From Thecaphora thlaspeos (taxonomy: Eukaryota > Basidiomycota > Ustilaginomycetes > Urocystidales > Glomosporiaceae), in contig UWYS01000006.1 of assembly GCA_900291925.1 (NCBI GenBank), forward strand, positions 496,001 to 560,000: a DNA stretch of 64,000 nucleotides, read 5' to 3'. This document shows positions 19,455-31,707 of this stretch, piece after piece. The notes beneath the pieces are model-generated. The model had not been told where the DNA came from, searched no databases, and was given only the letters and a program-made list of their open reading frames with translations. The position numbers and the translations under genes were made by a program. How positions within the stretch are numbered: position 1 is the first letter of the stretch; the number at the start of each line of letters is the position of its first letter.

Positions 19455-22093
19455 ATGGACATCCCATTGCCGAGAGCACGCCGAGGCCATCACACCGCCG
19501 GCCAGCCGTCCAGCAGGAGCGTCAGTGCGGCCAAGCCAGGCACGTCGCTCCACATCGACCCCCCCGTCTCGATGATCTCTCACGCCAGCACAAGGCTCTC
19601 AGGCTCATCTCGACCCTCGCGTTCCGGTAAGGACAGGGAGCGACAGCTCAAGCCGAAGGACAGGCACACGCTCGCCCTCAAGTCGATTCGCAACTTCCTC
19701 AAGGGCAGGAGCAGCTACGACGTCCTGCCCGTCAGCTTCAGACTGGTCATCCTCGACACGAAGCTCGTCGTTAAGCCCGCTCTCGACGTCATGTGGCAGG
19801 CCGGCGTCGTATCGGCTCCGCTCTGGCAGTCGACGCCCCCGGCGCTGCTGGGCCCGTCCGCGGACGAGGCGGCTGCTGTGGGCGGCACCAACGAGGCCGA
19901 CACCGAGGCCGACGACCCCGGAGCATCGCAGAATGCCGATGGTCCTTCTGCTGCAGATGCTGCTGCCGCCACCGATGCACAGGGTGAGGCAGCGGCGGCG
20001 ACGCTTGGTACAGCAGAACAAGCTGAGGAGGAAGGCGCGACGGCGGCAGAAGGCTCGACACAAGCGGAGGAGGTCGAAGACTCAACGGTCAACACTGCCA
20101 CTACTGCCGCTGCTGCTACACCAAGCGGGGCGAGCGTCGATGCCGGCCAAGTCAGCCCAAAGACCCAGCTGGACGGCGACGAAGGAGAAGCGGCAACAGA
20201 CGCTGCGCTACAGCCCACGTCGACACAAGCCAAAGGCCCCACCGCCACCGGTCAACAACAGGTGGAGAAGCGATACCCGGAGTCCGGTTTCGCCGGGATG
20301 TTGACGGTCAGCGACATCATTCACCTGATTCAGTATTACTACCACCACTCAAGCTACGACTCGGCGGCCGAAGATGTCGAAAAGTTCAGGCTGGAAAGGC
20401 TGCGAGGTGAGTGGTGCGGCGAAAGATGCGCGCATACATGCCGTCGCAACACCTTTTCATCCCCATTCGAGGTCAGGACACCATGCTTACGTTCGCGCCT
20501 TGCTGTAACAACGACTATCACCGCAGATATCGAGCAGGCCCTCAACGTGCCGCCGCCGCCACTGCTGTCCGTCCACCCATTGCGGCCCGTCTTTGACGCC
20601 TGCCAGCTGCTGATCAAGACGCACGCCCGGAGGCTGCCCTTGCTCGACTACGATGAGCAGACCGGGCTCGAGGCCGTAGTAAGCGTGCTGACGCAATACC
20701 GTGTCCTCAAATTTATCGCGATGAACTGCCGCGAGACGGCCGGCCTGTGGCGTTCGCTACGATCACTGGGGATCGGGACCTACTCGCACGCGTTCAAGGT
20801 GTCGAGGAGTCGAGCCTCCGCCTCGGGGACAGCATCACACCGCGGTTCCGACGCTTCCGAGCCTGGACTCGTCAAGACCGACTATGGCGCCGCCATCACC
20901 ATGAGCGAGATCGAGCCGACGACGACGACGACAGCAGCGGAAAGCTCGGAGACTTCTAGGCGGGCGTCAGAGGCGTCTGCAGCCGCATCAGATAGTGCCG
21001 GCAATGGCGCGGGCGTGGGTGGGGCTGGAGGCGTGCCGGATCCGCTGATGCAGTCTCCCATCTCGGGCATCTCACCGACCGAGGCGCAGCCTCACTTTCC
21101 CCTCGCAACAGCGACGCTTGACACGACGGTGTTTGACGTCGTGCACATGTTCAGCGAGCGGGGGATTAGCGCCGTGCCGATCCTCGATGACGAATGCTAC
21201 GTGGTCGACATGTACGAGACCGTCGACGTCATCGTGAGTACCGCTCTTGTGACAGGGAGGCCCGCAGAAAGCCAGGGACAACCCGCAAGCTAAATGAGCC
21301 CACTAATACCTTGGTTGTCTCCTCTCGCCCCTGACACTCGGACCGTACACAGACGCTGGTGCGAACGGGCGCCTACACCGCGCTCGACCTGACGATTCGC
21401 CAGGCACTCGAACGCCGTCCTCCGGATTTCGGCGGCATCTGGACTTGCTCGCCCGACGATAGCTTGGCCGACATCTTTGCCCTGCTGCGCAAGCGAAGAG
21501 TGCACCGGTGGCTCATTCTCGAACCCGAAACCAGCAGCGCCCCCTCCTTCCCCTCTTCCGAGCACAAGTCCGCGACGAGCAGCGAAGCCGATCCAAACGG
21601 CAGTCACCATGACCCGCTGGACGATTTCGATTCGGACGAAGAGGTAGTCGAGGACGCCGCTACAAAGGAGCGAAAGAGGCATGAGGCCATCATCAACGAT
21701 CCTACACTCTCGCTCGACGATCGGCTCGATTCGGGCGATCCGGTGCGGAGGACGAGGGGCAAGCTGGTGGGCATCCTGTGTCTGAGCGATCTGCTGAAGT
21801 ATGTGATTGGATCACAGCCGGCTACGTCCGGCCACTCGCCTGCTGCGTCTGGAGAGGGAGGTCCGACGGCGTCGGCGGGGCCTGGAAGGGATAGTTCGTC
21901 GACATCCAGAAGCAGAGATGCATCCGTAACGAGCGAGGTGGGTGTTCAAGTGAGGAGGAGAGGGAGTAATGCGGGAGGCAGCTCACTCGCTGGTGGCAAT
22001 GCGGTGGTGGAGAATGCAGCGCGCAAGGAAGGACAGCGCGAGGGCGAAAAGGGTACATCACAACCTGCACCTGCACCTGCATCGGAACTCTAG
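19455..22093 (+). CDS. SNF4: AMPK/SNF1 gamma subunit with four CBS repeats
   Basis: Three exons (19455-20406, 20527-21233, 21353-22093) encode 799 residues. The Snf4 core is clear: the N-terminal block SIRNFLKGRSSYDVLPVSF, LTVSDIIHLIQYYY, the RLPLLDYDEQTG and VLTQYRVLKFIAMNC segments, GISAVPILDDECYVVDMYETV, and GKLVGILCLSDLLKYVIG. These are the four CBS motifs that bind adenine nucleotides and regulate the SNF1 kinase, which releases glucose repression. Typical Snf4 proteins are about 330 residues. Here a 150-residue Ala/Glu/Thr-rich insert (about 122-271) splits CBS1, a second insert (about 409-506) lies between CBS2 and CBS3, and CBS4 and the tail are also expanded. The inserts look disordered. 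Introns are about 120 nt with GT-AG ends. Confidence 0.9.
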
Positions 22094-22491
22094 TAGCTCA
22101 GCTGGATGGAAGCGAATGGGAAGCGTCAGAAGGAGGAAAGAAAACCAGACCGGTTTGTCTTAATCTGCAAAATCCAAGAGACGTTTGACTCGCCCTCTCC
22201 CTACCACAGCAGAGGCAGGCATACACGCAGGGTCTTGAGACGAGGTTGCTCGTTTGTTGATACGGGACAGGATGGGACGGATCCGAGTCTGAAGAGCGAG
22301 GAACAAATGCATGCTGGTGATACGTGAGATGGGGAGAAAGGTTGATGGAAGAAACGAGCAATCGATCAGGGAGCACAGGCAGAATGTGCGCGGGCATGGT
22401 GTGATTGACCAGGATCAACTGGGCAGGGTGTGCGCCCTGACAAGGCCAATGGATGCGACGCTTTTTCTCGACGTGCGATGCGAAGCGCCGC
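22094..22491. other. Convergent 3' region, SNF4 / GRR1
   Basis: A spacer of 398 bases between two converging genes. I see nothing in it beyond 3' UTR sequence. Confidence 0.7.
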
Positions 22492-25428
22492 CTACTCTCG
22501 CATCGGACGTCTCGTCGGTGGCGGAGGCGCGGCTCTAGCCCATGCTCCATCGTCTTCGTCGATCGCGTCGGTAGACGACGCTACACCCGCTAAGGCCTGC
22601 GAGTGCGGAAAGGCAGGCTGGTCGCCTTCCTCCATGGGCTCGGCCGCCGCTGCGTCCGGTCCGCCATCACCGCCGTGTCCGTTTGTGCGCGCCTGAAGGT
22701 CGGCGAGCGCCTGAGCCTGCAACCTCGCCGTCATGTATTGGCGTCCTACCCTATCGCCGCCAAGCTGCGCCTCTGTTAGACGTGGGTCGCCGGGCGCGTG
22801 GCCGTTTCCATATCCGTTGCCACGGTGCTGCTGGGCGTACACGTCAGCGGAGCGTAGTGCGTTCGCGTAGCGCGACAGCTGGATCTGCTGCTGATAGTAG
22901 AGCTGGTCGGCGGTGGACAGCATCGTCCCTCCCGCGGCACCTCCAAGTCCGCCGATGGCTAGGTTACTGACCGCCTGCGGATCCAGCCCGACGGAGCGGG
23001 TCGGAATGTCGCTCGCCGCTCGACTCCGATGCAGCATGGCGGGTGAGCCGTAACGGTTGCCCTCCTCCTCGACCATCGCCGCGAATGCCCGGCGGATGTC
23101 GGGCGCCAGCGGCCCGAACTGCGCCGCCATCTGCTCATCGCTGTAGACCTTCTGCAGGTATCGGCGCAGCTCGTTGACGCCCTTGCCGGAAAAGACGCAG
23201 AACGCCTGGCGCTGGTGCTCGTTGAAGTCCTTGGGAGGCGGACGGCACATGGCCTGCAGCTCCTGCCTCCGGAACGCCGGAACGCCCGTCAAGCTAAGGT
23301 GCGTCAGGCGGTTGAGGCGCTGCAGCAGCCAGAAGATGGCCGGAACGCTGATGTTCTCGCAGTATGAGAGGTGGATACGCTCGAGGCTCGTATGCCGATC
23401 GACGAGGCTGTAGATCGCCTGGTCCGTCAGGTTGACCACCTGTGTGTCGGTGTACGAAGAGTATTAACGGTCGAGCTTGTCAGTCACTGTCGTCCCATAG
23501 CGGGTACAGAGCTCACTGCGCCTCGGCCGTGACTCACCTTGACCAGACCAATCCTCCTCAACTTCGGCAGGTTGGCCGCTAGCTCAAAGACGCTCAGGTC
23601 CGTGAGGTGCGGACAGCACGCCAGGTCGATGTATCTTAGCCGAGTGCAGGACCGGGCAAGATGGGTTACGGCGCGGTCGGTGATGCTGCACGGGGCGGGA
23701 AGTGGTTTCGAGCGCTTCAGTCAGTCCAGGACTTTTCCTTGTACTTCAGGGCAATCGAGGCCCGGGTGCGACTCACTTTGAGACATGACCGAGGTGCAGG
23801 TAGTGCAGATTCTTGCCGAGCTTGCTGATGCTGTAGACCGACTTGTCCGTTAGCCTTGTACACTTTGCCAGGATGAGATTCTTGATCTTGGGGACGTTGG
23901 CGACAATACCCTCGACCGTGTCGTCGGTGATGGAGCTGCAGCTGGTGAGATCGAGGATGCGGAGGTGATCGAAAAGCCGCTGTGTGGGGATGGGCGACGA
24001 GAGGCCCGTCGAGGGAGCGGTCGCATAGCGCGAGAGGTCGTGGTCGCCAGGTGCGCCATTCACATCGGCGCCGGCGCCATTGAAGCGTGCGGGCGAAGAG
24101 CCTCTGCTGGCCGGCGCCGAGTCGCTAACGTGATAGCCCGTCGACCCGATGCTGGCGCGCAGAGCGAGGTTCTGGTTGGTGCCGAGCATCGCGACCCCTT
24201 TGCCGCCGCGGGCGCTGGGAAAGGCGTCGTCGGTGAGATCGCCGCAGTGGGCCAGGCGGAGCTCACGCATGTGGAAGCTCTTCTTCCAGATCTCGCGGAC
24301 GGACCTGTCGGTGATGTTGGGGCAGTTGATCATGTCGACCTCGAGCAGCACGGGACAGTGGTCGGCGAGCGCGATCAGGGCGTCGTCGCCGACGTTTTCG
24401 CAGCCGCACAGCTTGACCCTCCGGAGCAGCTTGCAGCTCTTTGCTAGCTGAATGACGCCGTCCGAGGTGATCTTCTTGCACCCAGTCAGGTTGATGCCCT
24501 GGAGACGCGAGCAGTTCTGGGCGAGCGTCCGTAGGGTGTCGTCGGTGAGATTGACGACGTTAGTCAGGTCGAGGGCGACGAGCTGCTTGGTGTTCTGGAA
24601 GACGGTGATGAGCGTGTCATCCTGGATATGGCAGCATCCGGCCAGCGTGAGGCGCTCGAGGCGGCTGCAGGCGCTCATCCGGATGAACAGCTTGTCCTCG
24701 AGCTGCGAGGCGAGGATGGTAAAGTTGAGCCGGCGCACGAAGTCGGCGTAGGGGAAGAGCTGGTAGGGCTTCCGAATTACGGCGATCAGCTTGAAAAGGG
24801 ACGAGATCTTGTAGAAGCTCGGCCGATGCCAGAGCAGCTCGACGCCACATATGCACCAGGCCTTGCTGACCTGGAGGCACGAGAGCAGGTCTGGCGGAAA
24901 GCCGGCGACGTAGCGGAAGATGTGGACGAGGATCTCGTGCGGTAGACTGGACGCCGAGGCGACTTCGATGCCCATCAGGTTGGCCGTGTCCGAGGGAGGC
25001 GACGACGTCAAAGCCGGTACGAGGGTCCCACGCCTCGAGAGTCGGGCCCCGCTGGCGGTGTCCATCAGGCGAGACGTCCTTGTGCCGACGCTCTTGTCCA
25101 TGTTGAAGGAGGACGAGGCGAGGTCGGCAAAATCCTGGCCATCGTCCTGGCCATCGTCCGACTGCGAGGTGTTGGACGGCGACGCTGGCGCCTGGCGGTA
25201 GGAGTGAGCCGGGGGTAACGTTGAGGGTCCCGCCTCCTCGACGGCGATGTCGTCCGTCATGCTGCGATCAGAGATAGTCCTACGAGGGGCTAAAGATGCT
25301 GGCGATTGTGGTGAAAGGAGTCTCGTTGCCGACGCTTGCTGGCTGTGTGTCGGAGGGTAGGGCAATGGAGAGCGGGATGGAGAGTCGGACAAGGATGCCT
25401 GTAGTGATGAAGCGGCCGTGTCAGCCAT
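22492..25428 (-). CDS. GRR1: F-box and leucine-rich-repeat protein Grr1, SCF ubiquitin ligase specificity factor
   Basis: Three exons (25428-23777, 23685-23538, 23439-22492) encode 915 residues. The start is the first ATG of a frame that is open for another 80 codons upstream. After a disordered Ser-rich region, an F-box lies near residue 163 (LPHEILVHIFRYV and ELLWHRP). About a dozen cysteine-containing leucine-rich repeats follow, with motifs such as LERLTLAGCCHIQDD, LQGINLTGCKKITSD and LEVDMINCPNITDRS. The repeats are interrupted by a Gly/Ser/Ala-rich insert near residues 410-460. The C-terminal 200 residues are disordered. Grr1 recruits phosphorylated G1 cyclins and nutrient-signalling proteins to SCF for ubiquitination. 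The small middle exon restores repeat phase exactly, which supports the splice model. Confidence 0.92.
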
Positions 25429-27168
25429 GTCGCTGAGACTCTGCGTGAGAGGCGGAAGGCAGAGATCGCTGTATGTCGGAGTGGACGAGAGGCGACAAGA
25501 GAGACGATAGCGGGGGTCTGTGTCGAAGATGGACCGAGTCGCTGAAGCGTGCCTTGAGCCGACGGCGGCGGAGTCGAGCGGGAAAAGCGCTCGCAGCGAT
25601 GCAGGCAAGGGCAGGTGGTCTGAGCCTAGACGATGTTGGCGTCGAGCGAGTCCTTGACGTGCGGTCTTGTAGACCCGCAAGAGCGTGACGTTGGGCCGAG
25701 GGGCGCGTGGAGGTCGGGGCGCGAGGCTGCGTTGCGTCGATCCGTCGACCGACTAGGCGCAGGAAGCTCGTGCCAGGCGGTACGCTAGCAGGCTAGGCCC
25801 GATGCCGCGGGGTGACAAGCTGCGGGCGAGGCAGTTGAATGTACGGTTCGATGGCCCAGAAGGGAACGCCGTCGAGGAAATGTGACGAGGCGCAGGAGAC
25901 GGGGACCGAGAGGGCCGGCCTTTGGATTCGAGTTGACGAGGTAGGGAGGTGCCCGTTGTGCGGAGGGTGGAGGTCGGTGCTGGAGGGGCTCGAGAGGAAG
26001 GATGATGGCGACTGCGACGGCGGTGAGGACGAGTACCGAGGTGCGAAGGCGGAAGGAAGGAAGCAGGAGCCAAAGAGCAAAGGGTTGCTTGTGGTGGTCG
26101 GGTCGCGTGCTGCGCTGGCGCTGGCGCTGGCCTGGCCTGTCGTCGGATGGGTCCGAGTCGAGAGGCGGTCGATTTCAGAGGAGCGCTAACAGATCAGAGG
26201 CACACATCCGCACGCACACGGCGGCCCTGCATGACGGCACTTGCAGCCAGCCAGGCAGCCAGGCAGCCAGGCGGCACGCACCCGCCGTTCCGCACACTCT
26301 ACTCGTGACTAACAGAGACCTCTCTGCCGCACAGGCACCCGCTCACGCACCCGCACCCTCGCACCCCGTCCCGGTTCCGCGAGGGCGTGGGGGGCAGAGC
26401 CTGACAGGCAGCGAGGCCAAGGGGGACGGAGCAACCAAGGGGGCCATCGGGCCACCGTTGCGCCGTCCCCCCGCCCTCCAACTCTCTGCGTTCACCCTGG
26501 TTCCGCTTCGACGGGCGAACCTCTCATTGGGAGCTTGACCTTGGCAGCATCATCTTGACGCAAGGTGACTCGAGGTTCATCGTATCCTGACCAGCGGTCG
26601 CCGTCATCTGTGCATGTATTACACAGGTCGCGGGTCGGACGCACTGAGAAGCTCGGGGGCCTCGGGGGCCCCAACCACCGGTCTTATCGTCGGAGCTCTC
26701 AGCAAGATCATCACTTCAGCGCTCTAGCCCAGAGCAGGCTGACAGACGAGCAGCGAGCGTTGGCCTCTCTGCCAAGGTCCCCGCTCTACCATCCTGCATC
26801 TCGTCTCCGCCTGGCTGGCTTGGCTGTGAGCGGCTGGGCCGGTGCGAGAAGGTGGGTTACAGTACTTAGTTAGCTACATCGGGCTCGCTCCGAGAGAGAG
26901 GCAGAGAGGTGGCTGGCCAGGACACGACGCGCTGCTGCTCAATCTTTCCGCGAGCTTACTTGTTGGCTGGTGGGCCGGTCAACACCTGCTCTTCGCGCGC
27001 CCCAATTTTTTTCTCTTTTTTTTGGAGGGGAAGAATCGAGGATGTGGAGCAGACCCTTCTCGCCAACTCGAGAGTACCTCTCCTTCCCGAAGCGCCTACC
27101 ATCCTCTCATATATTCATCTAACGAATCCCGCCACCATATAGATCACCAGAATATCGCCAGCTTAACC
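25429..27168. promoter_or_regulatory. Long divergent intergenic region, GRR1 / REB1-like
   Basis: This 1.7 kb lies between two divergent genes. It contains short tandem motifs (GGCGCT near 26110 and CAGCCAGG near 26245) and a T-run at 27007-27022. Open frames here have no recognisable domain. It presumably holds both promoters and long 5' leaders. Confidence 0.45.
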
Positions 27169-29745
27169 ATGTCGAAGGACCCTTCCGGAAGCAAGGCTCA
27201 CAAGCGCGACCGCGAGGCGGACGATGCAAACGCAGACGCAGCCGCCGCCGCCGCCTCGAAACACGAAAAGAAGAGGCTCAAGAAGGAGGTAAAACGTGCC
27301 AAACAGCAGGAGCAGGAGGGGTCGAGCAGCGAGCCAACAAACGGCGCAGAACTCACTGCGGTAGCCAGCAAGGACGCAAAGGAAAAGGAGAAGAAGAAGC
27401 ACAAGAAGGCCGACAGGGAGGAGAAGGACAAGCGCGAGAGCGCAGAGAAGGACAAGAAGAGAGAAGCGGCGAAAGGGACGGAGAAGAAGAAGAGAAAAGA
27501 GGAGAAGAAAAAGAAGAAGACAAAGGAAAAGGAGGACAAGAGTGGAGAAAAGGAGAAGATGGAAGAGAAGCACAAGAAGAGGAAGAGAGACGATGCTACT
27601 GCCGCGGCCGAGGCGACGCCTGCCAGCGAGGAGGTCGGCACAGGGTCCGCGTTCATCACCACCGCCACGGATGACACATTACGCAAGAAGGCAACGAAGA
27701 GCCCCAGCAAGACGGCAAAGAAGCACAAAGAGAACCTCACAGACGACCACGATGGCATCACTGCAGAGGAAGAGGCCATGATGCTCAACGGCTCCCACGA
27801 TGCTTCTCCCAGCAAGGCCTCTAGCGGTTCGACGCACGAAGACAGGGTTGCCTCCTCCGAAAAGGACAAGAAGGATCAGGAGGATAGGGGAGACAAGAAG
27901 GAAAGGAAGGAGAAGGAGAAGAAGAAGGAGAGGAAGAGGGACAAGGCTGAAAAGAGCGACACAGAGGACAAGGAGGCGAAGAAGAACAAGCAGAGCAAAG
28001 GAGCCGCCGCCGGCGCGGCGGAGCCGGAGCAGGGCGGCGAGCCAGCCCGCAAGGGGAAGAAGACGGACGGCAGGGTGGCCAAGCCCAAGGCGCCCACGGC
28101 CAAGGAGCTTTACCAAAATAGGACCTGGAAGCCTCCGCGTGAGGCCAAGGTCAAGACCCAGGCCGAGCTGGAGCGTGTCAACAAGCAGAGGCGGGCGCTG
28201 GCCGCTTGGGGCAAGAGACACTCGAAGCGCCACATCCTCGTCGAGCGCTGCTTCTCGCGAATGCAGCTGGGCTGGCTCACCGACGACATCGGCCTCGAGT
28301 TCAAGAGGGGCATATTTACCAAGCAAGAGCACGATACGCTCAAGCGCACGATCGAAGTGTACAAAAAGGTATGTCCTCCGACTGCGAGCGGGTGGTGACG
28401 GGATAACAGGGGGTGAAACAAGGGTCGTGGACGCTGACTAAGACCCTCTTCTGTCACTCCCACTCTGGCCCGCACCTCTGCCCTGCAGCGCAACAACATG
28501 AGCCACGACGTCCTGCTCGACATGATCTTCAACGCCAAAAAGGCCAAGATGCAGCGCGAGCACCAGCTCTTCTTCCAGGAGTGTGCCGGCTCTCTGGTCG
28601 ACCGCGCCAACACTTCAGTCCGCTCACACATCAAGACGTTCCTCCACCCCTACTGGCGCAAGGGCTACTGGACGTTCGCCGAGCTGCAGGAGCTCAAATC
28701 GGCCTTTGAAGAGGTCGGACACGACTTTGTTGCGATCGGCGAGCGCGTCGGCCGTCTCTCGCAAAACGCGCGGTCCAAGTGGTACTACCTCGAGGACGTG
28801 CGATACCGCGCCAACCTGGGGCCGTGGACGGTGGAGGAGAAGCAGAAGCTGCGCGAGGCCGTCATCCACTTCCGCAAGCAGCGACCGTGCACCCACCTGA
28901 TCTGGAGCGAGATCGCCAAAGAGGTCGGCGGCAACCGTCACCCGCGCAACTACGCGGCGATGTGGCACTGCATGCGCGGCAAGCGCATGGCGGTCCGACA
29001 GCAGGACATGCGCCAGCGCGAGCTAGAGAGGGAGGGCATGACGTACGAAGAGGCGCTCCGGCAGACACAAAAGGAGTGGCGGGAGACGGGCAGCTTCACA
29101 GACTTTGTGTCGGACGTCATAGACGATGCGGAGCTGGACCAGGAGTGGCCGCTGCAGGAGGAATGGATCGCCAACGGCTTCCGCGGCGAGCCGGGCATGG
29201 AGGTCGACGGATGGGAGCCCCGCGTCGACGACCTCATCCTATTGCAGAGGTGCGTAGCGTCGGCGAGCCAACCTCTCTTCTTGCCAGCAGTTACATCGAC
29301 AAAGCGGTCCTGGCTGACCTCTCTTCTCGCCTTCCCCCTGCTATGTTTCTCCTCTCCGTTTTAACCTTGCCCTTGCCCTCCTTGACGCCTTCGCAGGCTT
29401 CGCTACCAGTGCGCCGCTCGCAAGGAGCAGGTCAACTGGGAAGGCCTTGGCTTCGGCCAGTGGAACTGGCCCGGCGATATCCTCAAGCAGAAGCTCGAAG
29501 AGATCGTTGAGAAGCGCTGCCCGCCCTACTTCCGCAACAAGCGGAGCTGGCCCGCCATCCTGGACAAGGTCTACTGGGACATGGAGAAGGACAACTTCAA
29601 CCCGGGCTACGACCCCTACCACGAGGACGAAGCCGAGGCCGAGGAGAAGGCCAAGGGCGCGGCGGCAGACGATGCGGTCGTCGACGACGAGCTGGTCGAC
29701 GATGTCCCGTCGGATCTCGAGGAGTACATGGATGACGACGAGTAG
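27169..29745 (+). CDS. REB1: Myb/SANT DNA-binding protein, Reb1/TTF1 type
   Basis: Three exons (27169-28368, 28489-29249, 29397-29745) encode 769 residues. The ATG at 27169 has the context taaccATGTCG. Residues 1-310 are an extreme Lys/Glu-rich region with many KKKEKE-like runs, likely nucleolar and disordered. Around residue 350-400 there is a conserved basic helical segment. Myb repeats follow: one near 456-500 (YWTFAELQELKSAF with the later ARSKWYYL) and one near 510-570 (LGPWTVEEKQKLREAV, then RHPRNYAAMWHCM). A third, weaker repeat with WNWPGDILKQKLEEIV lies across the last junction. Reb1/TTF1 proteins bind rDNA terminators, stop RNA polymerase I and block replication forks. The C-terminus is acidic. 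The family call is good; the exact orthologue is less certain, because fungi have several related Myb factors. Confidence 0.78.
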
Positions 29746-29973
29746 GATGTCGTCTAGGGCTCGTGGGCCGCAGATCTTGCAATACGATCTTGCGTCGTCG
29801 GTCGTTCCTTTCGCGTGTTGCTCCGGTGTGATGTCGTCCGATGGGTCCGGTACGTTCATCAAATGTCTCCCGAGGTCGGCAGATGGTCTGGAGACAGGGT
29901 ATATACGGGGGCTTCGATTCGACGTCCTCACGTCGTCTGTGTGATGCTGCATTCTTGATTCTCGCGCCCCCTC

Positions 29974-30357
29974 CTACTCCTCATCGCCTTCCTCTTCTTC
30001 TTCATCCTCGTCGTCACCATCGTCACGCTGCTGTTCGATCTCGTCTCCACCTTCCGGCTTCAGTCCAGTGGACGAATTGATTTCCTTCCCGATCCAGTCC
30101 TTCCAAGACGTGAGGTGCTGGTTGAGCTGCACCCTCGCTACGTCCATAGCATCGGCCAGCGCTGCCAACTTTTTCGCATTGTCTGAAGCATCGGAGCTCG
30201 GATCGAAAGGCTGAAGTGCGGTGTCGAGCCTGGCTGTTGGTGAGAGGGTTTCCGCGGGGTTGTGAGATGACGTTGGGAGGGACTTGGGTGAAGAGGGTAG
30301 GATGATGTCCAATTGCGAGGTGAGCGAGAGCGGCTGGTGTGATGGTTCGATCAACAT
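29974..30357 (-). CDS. Small acidic protein, possibly Gon7-like KEOPS subunit
   Basis: This single exon encodes 127 residues from the ATG at 30357. A frame open upstream lacks an earlier ATG. A Ser/Pro-rich start is followed by a likely beta segment (LTSQLDIILP) and one long helix (KLAALADAMDVARVQLNQHL then TSWKDWIGKEI). The tail is almost all Asp and Glu. A short strand plus a single helix ending in an acidic tail resembles Gon7, the small fungal subunit of the KEOPS complex that makes t6A in tRNA. The resemblance is weak and by memory, so treat it as a hypothesis. It lies 228 bases from the converging REB1-like gene and is transcribed divergently from SmF. Confidence 0.45.
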   Translation of the reverse strand: MLIEPSHQPLSLTSQLDIILPSSPKSLPTSSHNPAETLSPTARLDTALQPFDPSSDASDNAKKLAALADAMDVARVQLNQHLTSWKDWIGKEINSSTGLKPEGGDEIEQQRDDGDDEDEEEEEGDEE

Positions 30358-30698
30358 TGTGGTAGGTGCTCTGAAGTGAGGACGTGGGTCAAGGTGATGG
30401 TGGGGCGAGTAATCAAGTGCTGGTGGTACGTGAAAAGGTATCGTCAACTGTTTGGAAGAAGGGAGCGGAAATGTCTAGGTGGAGCAGCCGACTGTCGAAC
30501 AGTCTTCCTCTAGCAGGCGCATACACTCGTGCGACAGTGAAGTGACCGGCGCGTCGACATTTAAACTGGCCTCGCACGCCGCGGGACGACGACATTTCCT
30601 CTCCCCACCGACCTCGATCTCCACTTGTTCGCTGCTTCGCTCCCTCCAACCTCGTCCATCCCCTACTCACCTTTCGACATCGATACGAATAGACGGCC
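30358..30698. promoter_or_regulatory. Divergent promoter region, Gon7-like / SmF
   Basis: This 341-base spacer sits between two divergent small genes, so it is probably a shared bidirectional promoter. I see no TATA box and no other feature. Confidence 0.4.
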
Positions 30699-31263
30699 AT
30701 GTCAAGCGTGAGTAGCATCCTCCTCCCGGCCACAGGAAGTTCACACCTCACTGACACAAGTCGCCTTCTCCCGCTTCCGCCAAGACAGTTCCAGCCCGTC
30801 AACCCGAAACCTTTCCTCCAGCAGCAGACCGGTAAGCCCGTCCTGGTCCGCCTCAAGTGGGGGATGGAGTACAAGGGGTTTCTCGTCAGCACCGATAACT
30901 ACATGAACGTCCAGGTGAGCACGCAGGACTCTGCTCTCCAGCGGCACGACCAGGAAGAGACCGGAGGGAGGCTTCAGCTGATAGACTCGACCTTCCTTCT
31001 CTTCGATACGACGTGATGATCCTCGCAGCTTGCCAACACAGAAGAGCTTCAAGACGGCAAGTCGAACGGCATGCTTGGAGAGGTCTTCATCCGGTGAGGC
31101 AAGCAAAGCAGCCCATTTCTGCCCGAGGATGTTTTACGAGATATGCGCGCATATAGCCCTCCTGACGCCCCTCTTCTCATCTGTCTCGCTCGTCACTCCT
31201 TCCACACCCAGATGCAACAACGTCCTCTACCTCCGAGAGCTCCCCGAAGAACATCAGTTCTAG
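30699..31263 (+). CDS. SMX3: Small nuclear ribonucleoprotein SmF
   Basis: Four exons (30699-30707, 30789-30914, 31029-31093, 31212-31263) encode 83 residues, the normal SmF length. The first exon holds just three codons. The Sm1 motif is seen in [20 protein letters not shown] and NYMNVQLANTEE, and the Sm2 motif in [16 protein letters not shown]. SmF is one of seven Sm proteins that form the ring on U1, U2, U4 and U5 snRNAs. The sequence PVNPKPFL before the fold is diagnostic for SmF against other Sm proteins. The short, intron-dense layout is typical for this gene in basidiomycetes. No part of the fold is missing. Confidence 0.95.
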
Positions 31264-31590
31264 CTCCTCTCCTGTAGCGCATCTTGCCGTCTCCACCTTT
31301 GATACCTCTCAAAAAGGCTCGAGTCTCAAAACGTGTCCCGTCATCTCTCACCCCAACGTCCCGACCGCACTCTCCTCTGCACTCGACAAAAGCTCTTCTT
31401 TTCTGTACCTGTAGTATCGGCACTCCTTTCTCTGTCCTGTGATCGAATACGACATCGACTAGCATGGATGTCTCGGACCGAGTCGTGAGCATGAGCCGTG
31501 GCGAACGGGCTGCAGGATTCTCGGAGAGAATTCATTTCGAAACTAAATAATAATATATATATACAATAACAACTGTCATCTTTATAAGCG
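31264..31590. other. Intergenic, SmF 3' region to tRNA
   Basis: This 327-base spacer contains the SmF 3' UTR and a short AT-rich stretch with TA repeats at about 31544-31568, just before the tRNA gene. Nothing else is visible. Confidence 0.6.
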
Positions 31591-31707
31591 GGCAAGATGG
31601 CCGAGTGGTTAAGGCGCAGCGTTCAGGTTTCAACTTGAAGTTAAGAGCTTCTATGTAATGGAGTTCACCGCTGTCTTCGGGCGTGGGTTCGAATCCCACT
31701 CTTGTCA
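31591..31707 (+). tRNA. tRNA-Leu (anticodon CAG) with an intron
   Basis: The gene reads as a type II tRNA. Acceptor strand GGCAAGA (31591-31597) pairs with TCTTGTC (31700-31706) with one G-U pair, followed by discriminator A. The D arm GCCGAGTGGTTAAGGC is class II. The anticodon stem CAGCG (31617-31621) pairs with CGCTG (31669-31673), and the loop reads TTCAGG, giving anticodon CAG at 31624-31626. A 40-base intron (about 31628-31667) lies at the canonical site 3' of base 37. A long variable arm and the T arm GTGGGTTCGAATCCCAC follow. A T5 run at 31710-31714 ends transcription. It decodes CUG leucine codons. Confidence 0.93.

Noticed and set aside
26842..27168. Longer N-terminus for the REB1-like protein
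   Set aside because: The upstream part of the frame is compositionally leader-like and begins without an ATG in good context; the ATG at 27169 is preferred.
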